From Acidimicrobiaceae bacterium (GTDB lineage: Bacteria; Actinomycetota; Acidimicrobiia; Acidimicrobiales; RAAP-2), in assembly GCA_947372925.1 (NCBI GenBank), contig CANBVQ010000011.1, positions 1 through 33,206 on the forward strand: 33,206 nucleotides of DNA, written 5' to 3'. Positions 25,230 to 32,051 of this stretch are shown in pieces. The notes below the pieces were generated by a model that did no database searches, was not told the DNA's origin, and saw nothing but the letters and a program-made list of their open reading frames with translations. The position numbers and the translations under genes were made by a program. Each line of letters starts with the position of its first letter. Position 1 is the first letter of the stretch.

Positions 25230-25331
25230 ATGGGTTCACTAATTAAGAAGCGCCGCAAGCGCATGCGCAAGAAGAAGCACAAGAAGATGCTGAAGCGGAC
25301 TCGCTGGCAGCGTCGCGCCGCCGGCAAATAG
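25230..25331 (+). CDS. Small ribosomal protein bS22 (AURKAIP1/COX24 domain)
   Basis: This 33-residue, extremely basic protein (MGSLIKKRRKRMRKKKHKK, then a KRTRWQRR segment) matches the actinobacterial small-subunit protein bS22. It was first recognised in mycobacterial ribosome structures and is annotated as an AURKAIP1/COX24 domain protein. It contacts 16S rRNA. It has about 18 Lys or Arg and no acidic residue. It is transcribed alone, divergent from the SGNH gene. An imperfect GC-rich hairpin followed by TTTT lies in 25374-25410, overlapping the end of ispE, and may serve as terminator. Confidence 0.92.
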   Translation: MGSLIKKRRKRMRKKKHKKMLKRTRWQRRAAGK

Positions 25332-25388
25332 TCGCATCTTCAGCAGTACTTCACTCGAGCGACCGTACCGAACACGGCGGGCTTTGGC

Positions 25389-26126
25389 CTACGCCGGAAG
25401 AGTTTTGGTTACCAGTACTTCTACCGGCCCGACCGGTGACGCCACAGTTTTTGCAGCGCCGTCCGCGACGTCACCTTCCACAAAAACCGTGGAACCCGAA
25501 CCGGCCAGCACACTGACGCCGTAGTTGGCATCGATCCAACCCATCAGCTCTTTGAGGCGAGGCTCAACGTTCCAGGCGGCCTCCGTGAGATGGTTACGAC
25601 CCCGGGGCGCTTGACCAAGTTCGTCAAAGGCCCGATAGCACGCGGCCGTATTCACCGAAAACGCTGGCAGGAACAGGGTGACGGTGCGCTCCTCAAAGTC
25701 GAGCGGTCGCACCTTTTCGCCAATGCCCTCCACGAGCGCCCGTCCGCCGAGGAGACAGAAGGGCACGTCGCCCCCGAGTTGGGAGGCGGCCAGCAGATCG
25801 GAGAAGCCGGCCCAACGCAGAACGGCGGCGGCATCGGCACTCCCCCCACCAAGTCCCCCACCGAGCGGAATCTCCTTAGTGACGTCCACCCGGGCCTCGC
25901 GCCCCACCAGGGCCAGCGCGCGCGTCACGAGGTTGTCGGTGACATCTAATTCACTCACCCCCGAGCGGCTGCCGTGAAAGCTAACCCCGGTGCCGTCAGA
26001 AAACGTGAGGGTATCGACGAGGTCGAGGGAGACCATTTCACTGCGTAGGACGTGGTAGCCATCGCTGCGTCGGGCCGTCACTTCTAAAAACCAAGTCAGC
26101 TTGGCCGGCGCCACCACGACGGTCAT
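25389..26126 (-). CDS. ispE: 4-diphosphocytidyl-2-C-methyl-D-erythritol kinase (IspE), short form
   Basis: This 245-residue GHMP kinase of the MEP isoprenoid pathway has the N-terminal APAKLTWFLEVTARRSDGYH with Lys9, the ATP loop PLGGGLGGGSADAA (88-100), catalytic Asp120 in GGDVPFCL and the C-terminal LAGSGSTVF. At 245 residues it is shorter than the usual 280-300; the middle and C-terminal parts are trimmed, but no motif is lost. ATG 26126 overlaps the rsmA stop as ATGA. The frame is open to 26225, but that part overlaps rsmA. The rsmA-ispE pair is conserved in Actinobacteria. Confidence 0.95.
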   Translation of the reverse strand: MTVVVAPAKLTWFLEVTARRSDGYHVLRSEMVSLDLVDTLTFSDGTGVSFHGSRSGVSELDVTDNLVTRALALVGREARVDVTKEIPLGGGLGGGSADAAAVLRWAGFSDLLAASQLGGDVPFCLLGGRALVEGIGEKVRPLDFEERTVTLFLPAFSVNTAACYRAFDELGQAPRGRNHLTEAAWNVEPRLKELMGWIDANYGVSVLAGSGSTVFVEGDVADGAAKTVASPVGPVEVLVTKTLPA

Positions 26127-26938
26127 CGCTGGGCCGCCAGTCGGGCAAACTCCTCGAGACCGAGCTCTTCGGGACGAGCGGTCGGCGCGACATCGGCCGC
26201 CGCGAAGGTCTCGGTCGTCGCCCACTCACTGAGCGTGCCGCGAAGCATCTTGCGTCGATGGGCGAAGGCCGTTCGAATCACGTTAAAGAGTTCGGGCTCG
26301 CTAACGCGGGCCGGATCGATAGCCGGAGCTTCGAGTCGGGTGATGGCAACGAGCGCAGACTCCACCTTGGGCTTGGGGTGAAAGACCGTGGCCGGCACCC
26401 GCCCCGCGACGTGGGCTTCGGCGAAGTACTGCATCCGTAGAGAGACGGCGCCGTAGGCGTCATCACCGACGTGGGCCGCCATCCGTTCACCGACTTCGCG
26501 CTGCACCATGACCAACATCCGGGTAATCAGCGGCACGGTTTCGAGGAGGTGGAGGACGAGGGGTGTAGCGACGTTGTAGGGCAAGTTGGCCACCACGGTC
26601 GCAGTACGTCCCTGCAAGATGGCGTCGTAGTCGGCCGTGAGGGCGTCGGCGTGGTGAATGATTACGCCGTGCGGATCGACGACCTCGTGAAGGGCTGGCA
26701 TCAAGTAACGGTCAACTTCGATGGCCTCGACGGTGGCACCCGTCTCTACCAGCGCCAGGGTCAAACTTCCGAGACCAGGTCCAATCTCTAGGACGAAATC
26801 ACCGGGGCCGACATTGGCGAGACGGGCAATCTTGCGAACCGTGTTGGGATCGGTGACGAAGTTCTGACCGAGCGCGCGCGACGGTGAGAGTCCGTGGCGA
26901 TCAAGAAGATCCTGGATGGCGGGACGAGAGTGGGTCAC
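26123..26938 (-). CDS. rsmA: 16S rRNA dimethyladenosine transferase RsmA (KsgA)
   Basis: This 271-residue SAM-dependent enzyme dimethylates two adjacent adenines near the 3' end of 16S rRNA. Visible are LGQNFVTDPN, the SAM motif VLEIGPGLGSLT, the acidic strand end EAIEVDRYL, and the catalytic NLPYNVATPL (N-L-P-Y). The C-terminal domain has VFHPKPKVESALV and AFAHRRKMLRGTL. The start is GTG 26938, which overlaps the TGA of the RlpA-like gene (GTGA). The frame is open to 27151, but that extension is a shadow of the RlpA-like gene. Confidence 0.97.
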   Translation of the reverse strand: MTHSRPAIQDLLDRHGLSPSRALGQNFVTDPNTVRKIARLANVGPGDFVLEIGPGLGSLTLALVETGATVEAIEVDRYLMPALHEVVDPHGVIIHHADALTADYDAILQGRTATVVANLPYNVATPLVLHLLETVPLITRMLVMVQREVGERMAAHVGDDAYGAVSLRMQYFAEAHVAGRVPATVFHPKPKVESALVAITRLEAPAIDPARVSEPELFNVIRTAFAHRRKMLRGTLSEWATTETFAAADVAPTARPEELGLEEFARLAAQR

Positions 26939-27660
26939 CAGGTAACGACGACGTGCTCGACGCCACGAGACAGAGGAGCCAGCTTCGCAAACTGGTGGAC
27001 GTCCAAGTCGACCACGCGACCCCTGCTGTACGGCTGGGAGTCGGTGACGATGCAGTAGACGATGCGACCAGTGCGCATCGAGCGAATCTTGATGTGCGTG
27101 CCCTTCGGTAGGTAGGACGTGGCGCACTGGCCAGGGCGCCATCGATACCACGTGGCGATGCCATATTTCACGCGGGACGGCTTGGGTTTGGGCTTCGTCG
27201 TCGTGGTGACGTGCACCGTCGTGGTGGTCGTGCTACCCGGAATCGTGGTGGACGTGGCGTCGGTTGTCGTGGTCACCGCGAGCGTGGTGGTCGTGGTTGG
27301 GGTCACCGCAGGCTTGGGCTTGGGTTTCGGCTTGGGCTTGGGCTTAGACAGTGCGTGACGAATGGTCGTGGGCGTGTGATGAACCGTGGTCGGGGCGTGA
27401 TGAATGGTCGTGGGCGTGTGGCGAATCGTGGTCGGGGCGTGATGGATGGTCGTGGGCGTGTGATGGACCGTGGTCGGGGCGTGATGGATCGTGGTGGGGA
27501 CCGGCGGAACGGTGGTGGTTACGGGGGCCGAGACCAGTTGGGTGGCGGCAGTCGTGGGGGCGTGAGAGGACGAACGGGCTGACGCCGGGGCGCGCAACAC
27601 CGTCAGAGGCGCCAGCACCATGGCCACACCTAATCCAAGCGAAATCAAGTGCATTCGCAC
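26935..27660 (-). CDS. Exported RlpA-like double-psi beta-barrel protein with His/Thr repeats
   Basis: This 241-residue protein has a signal peptide (about 1-28, LGLGVAMVLAPLTVLRAPASA). A Thr/Pro/His repeat region (55-103), a Lys-Pro run (107-117), Thr-rich linkers (118-155) and a second Lys-Pro patch follow. The C-terminal double-psi beta-barrel domain (about 166-241) has GIATWYRW, LPKGTHIKI, TDSQPY, RVVDLDVHQF and Cys179/Cys203. RlpA-like domains cleave or bind peptidoglycan. The gene occupies the place between tatD and rsmA where many Actinobacteria carry the cell-wall hydrolase rpfB, so it may do a related job. GTG 27660 or ATG 27654 could be the start. The upstream 138 bases hold no gene. 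Confidence 0.87.
   Translation of the reverse strand: MRMHLISLGLGVAMVLAPLTVLRAPASARSSSHAPTTAATQLVSAPVTTTVPPVPTTIHHAPTTVHHTPTTIHHAPTTIRHTPTTIHHAPTTVHHTPTTIRHALSKPKPKPKPKPKPAVTPTTTTTLAVTTTTDATSTTIPGSTTTTTVHVTTTTKPKPKPSRVKYGIATWYRWRPGQCATSYLPKGTHIKIRSMRTGRIVYCIVTDSQPYSRGRVVDLDVHQFAKLAPLSRGVEHVVVTW
27352..27498 (-). repeat. Seven 21-bp tandem repeats coding for His/Thr/Pro heptads
   Basis: Residues 55-103 of the RlpA-like protein are seven heptads of the type PTTIHHA, PTTVHHT and PTTIRHT. Alternate heptads end in Ala and Thr, so the DNA also has a 42-bp period. This suggests growth by slipped replication or unequal crossing-over, and the copy number may vary between strains. Confidence 0.85.
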
Positions 27661-27663
27661 TTG
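27646..27663. repeat. Inverted repeat across the start of the RlpA-like gene
   Basis: CAAGTGC and GCACTTG are perfect 7-bp arms around a four-base loop. Both candidate start codons (GTG 27660 and ATG 27654) lie in the hairpin, so an mRNA fold could limit translation. Confidence 0.4.
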
Positions 27664-27798
27664 CGTCGTTGAGGTCCTCAGAACTCCACCCTTCTCCGGG
27701 GACTCGCTGGCTAAAAACCAGCATCTCTAAGGCTAGGCAAGGGGGCGACAAGGCACAACTGCACCAGACCAATGATTCATAATTCCTGATAAACGGGG

Positions 27799-28596
27799 TT
27801 AGCCGGGGGGAAGTCGAAACAGGCGGGCCGTGTTAGCGCGAGTTGCGCTCTGGAGCACGGAAACTTCGATTCCGAGCTGCTCGGCAATGAATCCCCCGAC
27901 GATGGCCACGAGGGCCGGTTCGTTCGTCCGGCCCCGGTGAGGCACGGGAGCCAGAAAGGGGCTATCGGTTTCGACGTGGAGTCTCTCCAGCGGGACGACG
28001 GCGAGGGCTTCGCGTAGATCAGCGGCGTTCTTAAAGGTCACGACACCGGCGATAGAGATGTCGGCTCCCCGTTCGAGACAGGCTTCGGCCTCGGCCGGAC
28101 CACCCGTGAAACAGTGGATCACGGTTCGAGGGGGCATCCCCTCTCCATCGAGCACCTCGAAGAGGTCGGACCAGGCGTCACGGGCGTGAATCACGAGGGC
28201 CAGATCGAGTTCATGGGCGAGGCGAATTTGGGCCGCAAAAGTACGTTGTTGCTGGTCACGGGGTGAGTGTTCGTAGAAATAGTCGAGGCCACACTCCCCG
28301 ATTCCAACCAATTTGGGCGATTTGGCGCGGGCCAACGCCTCAATCGGAGCCAGATCGTTGAGGGCGTCATGGGGATGGAGACCGACCGTGGCAAAGATCT
28401 CGACGGGGCCGGTGGTCGCCTCGGCGAGAGCCACCGCTTCCGTTGAGGTGGTGGCGTCAGTGCCGACGACCACTACGCGATCGACGCCGGCCGCCTGCGC
28501 TCGCGCAAGGGTGGCTACAACGTTGGCCTGCACCTCGGGGTCGTCACTGAGGTAACGCTCCTGGAGGTGGCAGTGCGCGTCAGTCCAGCCGCTCAC
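27799..28596 (-). CDS. TatD-family metal-dependent deoxyribonuclease
   Basis: This 265-residue amidohydrolase-fold nuclease of the TatD family has metal ligands in DAHCH (His8, His10), the Glu of GIGECGLDY, His in VIHARDAW, His in VIHCFTGG and Asp in VETDSPFLAP. The family has 3'-5' exonuclease activity on DNA and RNA. GTG 28596 overlaps the metG stop as GTGA. The order metG-tatD is conserved in many bacteria. The chain ends LFRLPPG, a normal terminus. Confidence 0.95.
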   Translation of the reverse strand: MSGWTDAHCHLQERYLSDDPEVQANVVATLARAQAAGVDRVVVVGTDATTSTEAVALAEATTGPVEIFATVGLHPHDALNDLAPIEALARAKSPKLVGIGECGLDYFYEHSPRDQQQRTFAAQIRLAHELDLALVIHARDAWSDLFEVLDGEGMPPRTVIHCFTGGPAEAEACLERGADISIAGVVTFKNAADLREALAVVPLERLHVETDSPFLAPVPHRGRTNEPALVAIVGGFIAEQLGIEVSVLQSATRANTARLFRLPPG

Positions 28597-30125
28597 GCCT
28601 CGGTCCGAATACGGGGGAACAGCGGCTCACCCTTCGTGATGGGAATGCCAGCGGCGAGTTGGCCCCAGCGGGTGACCTCATCAAAGTTCAACGTCGCCAC
28701 TTCGCCGGACTGGCCAATGCGACGCCAGATCTCCTGAGCGGTGGCGGGCATGGCCGGCACGATCAGGGCTGTGATGATGCGGAGCGCTTCGAGGGCGTCG
28801 CCCATGACGGCGTCAACGTCGGAGCCGGGCTCCATCTTCCAGGGTGCGTTCTGCTCGAGGTGGGCGTTGGTCGCACCGATGAGGCGCCACGTCGCTTCGA
28901 GAGCGGTGTGCGGGGCGAAGTTCTGCCAGGCCGAACGAGCCACTTCAACGGCACTCGCCGCCTCGGCGGCCAACGGTGAATCACTCGCTGGAGCGGTACT
29001 GAGGCCCCCGCACTTGGACCCAACGACGGTCGCCACGCGGGCCACCAGGTTGCCGAGGTTGTTGGCGAGGTCAGTGTTGTAGCGAGCCGTAATGCCCTCG
29101 ATGGAAAAATCACCGTCCGTACCGAGCGGCGTATCCCGCAACAAGTAGTAACGAATGGGGTCAACGCCGAACTCACTCGTGAGTGACTGCGGTGCGATAT
29201 CGGTCAACTTGACGGAACCTTCTCCGGCCATGGTCTTGGAAAGCTTTTGTCCCCCAACGAGCAACCAGCCGTGCACTTGAACGTGCGAGGGTGGCTCGAT
29301 GCCGGCCGCCATGCACATCGCCGGCCACCAGACACAGTGGAAGCGAATGATTTCCTTACCGATTAAGTGATGCACGTTGGGCCACCACTTGGCCGTCATC
29401 GCCTCATCACGGCCGTAGCCAATAGCCGTCAGGTAGTTAACGAGCGCGTCGTACCAGACGTAAAACACGTGCTTCTCGTCCCACGGTACGGGGACGCCCC
29501 AGCTCAGCGAGCTACGAGTAATCGAGATGTCGCGGAGGCCGCCCTTGATAAAGGCCACGGCCTCATTGCGCTTAGTGTCCGGGGTGGTGGCCTTGGGGTT
29601 CTCGCCGTACCACTCCAAGAGGCGATCTTGGAAGGCCGAAAGCCGGAAGAACCAGTTCTCCTCTTCCATCTCCACGACGGGTCGTCCGTGGACCGGACAG
29701 TTGCCATCGGTCAGGGCCTCTTCGGTGAAGTAGTCCTCACAGGAAACGCAGTAGAGACCGCGGTAGTAGTCCTTGTAGATGTAGCCGTTGTCGTAGATCG
29801 CGGTCAGAAACTTCTGCACCGTTTCGTAGTGACGGGGCTCGGTCGTTCGAATGAAGTCGTCGTAGGAGATATTGAGGTCGTCCCACGAAGCCCGGAACCG
29901 AGCTGAGGTTTGGTCGGTCCACGCCTGTGGTGAGACCCCGTTGCGCTCGGCCGCTTCGGCCACCTTTTGACCGTGTTCGTCAGTACCCGTAAGGAACAAG
30001 GTCTCGTCACCGACTTGACGGTGCCAGCGGGCCATGGCGTCGGCGTTGACCGTGCAGTAGGCGTGGCCAACGTGCGGGGCATCGTTGACGTAATAGATAG
30101 GTGTCGTGATGTAGAAACGACTCAC
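28593..30125 (-). CDS. metG: Methionyl-tRNA synthetase
   Basis: This 510-residue class I synthetase has the HIGH motif as HVGH near residue 18 and KMSKS as KLSKT near 295. A zinc knuckle with CVSC and CPVH sits near residues 125-145. The anticodon-binding domain shows NLGNLVARV and NAHLEQNAPWK. It charges tRNA-Met. The length is that of the short form without the C-terminal dimer domain, as in mycobacteria. GTG 30125 is preceded by TACCCT with six bases between, which points to a leaderless message. Confidence 0.97.
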   Translation of the reverse strand: MSRFYITTPIYYVNDAPHVGHAYCTVNADAMARWHRQVGDETLFLTGTDEHGQKVAEAAERNGVSPQAWTDQTSARFRASWDDLNISYDDFIRTTEPRHYETVQKFLTAIYDNGYIYKDYYRGLYCVSCEDYFTEEALTDGNCPVHGRPVVEMEEENWFFRLSAFQDRLLEWYGENPKATTPDTKRNEAVAFIKGGLRDISITRSSLSWGVPVPWDEKHVFYVWYDALVNYLTAIGYGRDEAMTAKWWPNVHHLIGKEIIRFHCVWWPAMCMAAGIEPPSHVQVHGWLLVGGQKLSKTMAGEGSVKLTDIAPQSLTSEFGVDPIRYYLLRDTPLGTDGDFSIEGITARYNTDLANNLGNLVARVATVVGSKCGGLSTAPASDSPLAAEAASAVEVARSAWQNFAPHTALEATWRLIGATNAHLEQNAPWKMEPGSDVDAVMGDALEALRIITALIVPAMPATAQEIWRRIGQSGEVATLNFDEVTRWGQLAAGIPITKGEPLFPRIRTEA

Positions 30126-30137
30126 CCTGTAAGGGTA
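30126..30137 (-). promoter_or_regulatory. Putative leaderless promoter of metG
   Basis: On the minus strand TACCCT (30132-30137) is six bases before the GTG start of metG, in the 20-base gap after rsmI. No ribosome binding site at normal spacing is seen. Confidence 0.45.
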
Positions 30138-30145
30138 CTGACTGA

Positions 30146-30985
30146 TTAGGGCTTGGCGGTGCGTCGTTGGAGCGCGAGCTCATAAACGAAGCGGTGCGGA
30201 ACACCTAGTGCGGCACTCACCTGGGTCGCCACATCACGAACTGTGGCGCCATCGGCGAGGGCGTCATCAATGGCGTCGAGGACTACGGCCTCACTCACAG
30301 GGGCGGGCGCGGGCGCTCCGGCCATCACCACCGTGATCTCCCCTTGGAGTTCGCTGTTCGCCAGTGACGTGCTCAACTCGCCGGCCGTACCGCGGAGAAC
30401 TTCTTCGTGCAACTTGGTTAGTTCGCGCACAATCGCGACATGGCGGTCGGGCCAACGGCCGGCCAACTCGTTCATAGTGGCCGCAATGCGTTTGGGTGAC
30501 TCGTAAAAGACGATGGTGCGTTGCTCGCTGTCCCAGGCGTCGAGCCACGCCGCTCGGTCTGACCCTTTACGTGGAACGAAACCCTCCATAACGAAACGAT
30601 CCGTTGGCAGTCCGCTAATCCCGAGAGCGGCGATGACGGCCGAAACGCCCGGTGTCGTTGTGACGGTTAGACCGGCCTCCACGACGGTGGCCACGACCCG
30701 ACTGCCCGGATCGCTGATTCCAGGTGTGCCAGCGTCAGAAACAAGGGCGACTGTTTCACCCCGCGTAATCCGTTCGATGATTTCACCTATTTGGCTCATC
30801 TCGTTGTGTTCGTGCAGGGCAACCAGATGGGCGACTTTGAGCCCGTGGGCCGAGTACAGCGTGCGGGTTCGACGGGTGTCCTCGCAGTAGACGACATCGG
30901 CCGACTGAAGTATTTCAAGCGCTCGGGGCGTGAGGTCACCGAGGTTGCCAATCGGGGTGGCGACGATGACTAAGGCTCCACTCAT
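30146..30985 (-). CDS. rsmI: 16S rRNA 2'-O-methyltransferase RsmI
   Basis: This 279-residue SAM-dependent enzyme methylates the ribose of C1402 of 16S rRNA. It has the tetrapyrrole-methylase fold: VIVATPIGNLGDLTPRAL at the N-terminus, CEDTRRTRTL, LVSDAGTPGISDPG, TTPGVSAVIAALGISGLP and the YESPKRI segment. The C-terminal helical domain (about 230-279) matches the family. ATG 30985 has a well-formed promoter in front and no ribosome binding site. It is upstream of metG by 20 bases, the usual actinobacterial pairing. Confidence 0.96.
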   Translation of the reverse strand: MSGALVIVATPIGNLGDLTPRALEILQSADVVYCEDTRRTRTLYSAHGLKVAHLVALHEHNEMSQIGEIIERITRGETVALVSDAGTPGISDPGSRVVATVVEAGLTVTTTPGVSAVIAALGISGLPTDRFVMEGFVPRKGSDRAAWLDAWDSEQRTIVFYESPKRIAATMNELAGRWPDRHVAIVRELTKLHEEVLRGTAGELSTSLANSELQGEITVVMAGAPAPAPVSEAVVLDAIDDALADGATVRDVATQVSAALGVPHRFVYELALQRRTAKP

Positions 30986-31021
30986 TAGTTAGACGTTACG
31001 CAATTGCGCAACGAGGGTCAG
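30986..31021 (-). promoter_or_regulatory. rsmI promoter with an 18-bp palindrome
   Basis: On the minus strand CTGACC (31016-31021) and TAACGT (30993-30998) are 17 bases apart, and the ATG follows seven bases after the -10, a leaderless layout. The palindrome GTTACGCAATTGCGCAAC (30995-31012, one mismatched pair) fills the spacer and enters the -10 box, so a repressor binding site is likely. The -35 lies on the stop codon of the upstream gene. Confidence 0.6.
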
Positions 31022-31827
31022 CGGGCTCGGTGTGTGCGACGGCGCGCCGCCAACATGCTCGCGGCGCCAAAGAGCACCAGGGTAGAACCCAAAACGAGGA
31101 CTTTGCCCGAGTTGGATCCAGTTGAAGCAAGGTCGGTAGTGACTACCGGCTCAGTTGTGGTGGTCGTATTCACTACGCCGTCACCAATAGCCGCATCTAT
31201 GACGAGGAGCCCGTAGAGCGAACAGGCCCGTGGGTGTCCCTCATCCTCATACGTACAGCCTTCTGCCTGAGTGGCCGTGATGGTCACCGAATCAATTGTT
31301 GATCCATTGACAGCACTGATCGCCAAGGTTGCGCTTCTATCGTCATCACTGCCTGCGGCTGAGCCATCCCACGCGTATTGCGCAGCAGAGCCGTCCGAAC
31401 CAGTAATCGTGTACGTCGTGGCACCATTGTCTTGCGCCATGAGTCGCACCGCGAAAGCCGTGGTACTTGCCGGCAGAGTAAAGGTGAGCGAAGAAGTCTG
31501 ATCGCCACCCATTGAGCATCCAACGAAGCAGAGGAAGGGATAATTTCCGTAAAAGGCTCCGGTGTGATTCAGCTGCACGGTACCGAGAAACGTAGATATC
31601 GTTGAACGCAGTTCGTAGATGTTCGATTCAGCGCCGCCGAAACTTGGGGCCGGCGTTAGAGCTATTCCGTCCAACGTTGCCGGGATGGCGTCGTTGAAAG
31701 CCGACGCTGTGTAGTTGGAGGGGGTCGCCGAAGCCACCGGCGAGAAGACGGGGACGCTCAGCGCCAGAACGATGGTTGCAACCGTGGCCCCCAAGATCGA
31801 CCGGGCGTTGTGGCGGACAGTTTTCAT
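31018..31827 (-). CDS. Cell-surface protein with LASTG sorting signal
   Basis: This 269-residue protein has a signal peptide (about 1-35, ILGATVATIVLALSVPVFSPVASA). A Ser/Thr/Gly-rich, probably beta-sandwich body follows, with FLCFVGC and further Cys near QAEGC and RACS. A Thr linker (NTTTTTEPVVTT) leads to a C-terminal sorting signal: LASTG at 233-237, a hydrophobic helix and RRRTHRAR. LAXTG is the motif used by class E sortases of Actinobacteria, which fix the protein to peptidoglycan. No sortase gene is in the window. The body domain is not recognised. ATG 31827 has GGAG five bases upstream; the frame is open to 31884, but without a signal-like start. Confidence 0.82.
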   Translation of the reverse strand: MKTVRHNARSILGATVATIVLALSVPVFSPVASATPSNYTASAFNDAIPATLDGIALTPAPSFGGAESNIYELRSTISTFLGTVQLNHTGAFYGNYPFLCFVGCSMGGDQTSSLTFTLPASTTAFAVRLMAQDNGATTYTITGSDGSAAQYAWDGSAAGSDDDRSATLAISAVNGSTIDSVTITATQAEGCTYEDEGHPRACSLYGLLVIDAAIGDGVVNTTTTTEPVVTTDLASTGSNSGKVLVLGSTLVLFGAASMLAARRRTHRAR

Positions 31828-31934
31828 CGGAACTCCATGGGACTTGGAACAAACAACGTGATTGGTCAGCGTAACGCAATCCAACAGATACGAGTGGACA
31901 AAAGAGGCCGGAATCGACCTCCTCCGGAGTGCGA

Positions 31935-31949
31935 TAAGGTGTACCTCTT
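31935..31949 (+). promoter_or_regulatory. Promoter of the bL37 gene
   Basis: TAAGGT (31935-31940) lies nine bases before the ATG at 31950, the same distance as in front of the bS22 gene. No clear -35 or ribosome binding site is seen. The gap 31828-31949 also carries the divergent promoter of the LASTG protein. Confidence 0.4.
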
Positions 31950-32033
31950 ATGTCAAAGCGAACCAACAAGCGCAAGCTGCGAGCCAAGAAGAAGGCCAAC
32001 CACGGCAAGAAGCCGAACTGCGGTCGGGGCTAA
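31950..32033 (+). CDS. Ribosomal protein bL37-like mini protein
   Basis: This 27-residue basic peptide (MSKRTNKRKLRAKKKA, then NHGKKPNCGRG) shares the KANHGK-x-PN core and length with the tiny large-subunit protein bL37 known from mycobacterial ribosomes. It has 12 Lys or Arg and no acidic residue. A TAAGGT promoter box stands before it and a hairpin terminator follows, so it is an independent gene. The family call rests on memory of the mycobacterial sequence and should be checked by alignment, but no other reading fits so well. Confidence 0.82.
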   Translation: MSKRTNKRKLRAKKKANHGKKPNCGRG

Positions 32034-32051
32034 GCCCTAACTCAGCCTTTT
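32028..32051 (+). terminator. Intrinsic terminator of the bL37 gene
   Basis: GGCTAAG and CTCAGCC pair with one mismatch around a six-base loop (32028-32047), followed by TTTT. The stem begins within the last codon of the gene and the T-run reaches the convergent glycerophosphodiesterase stop. Confidence 0.65.

Noticed and set aside
26938-27151. Longer N-terminus for RsmA (frame open to 27151)
   Set aside because: It would overlap the conserved barrel domain of the RlpA-like gene; the family N-terminus begins at the GTG overlapping the stop.
27352-27498. CRISPR-like array
   Set aside because: The 21-bp units are tandem without spacers and stay in frame within a coding region.
27119-27582. 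Gly/Arg-rich open frames on the + strand over the RlpA repeat
   Set aside because: They are the reverse reading of the Thr/His repeat; composition is explained by the repeat alone.
27661-27798. Possible c-di-AMP (ydaO-type) riboswitch upstream of the RlpA-like cell-wall gene
   Set aside because: The position is typical, but the gap is only about 138 bases and the conserved blocks I know (such as CCGTCAGCTAACC-like) are missing. Only a small GCTGG/CCAGC hairpin is seen.
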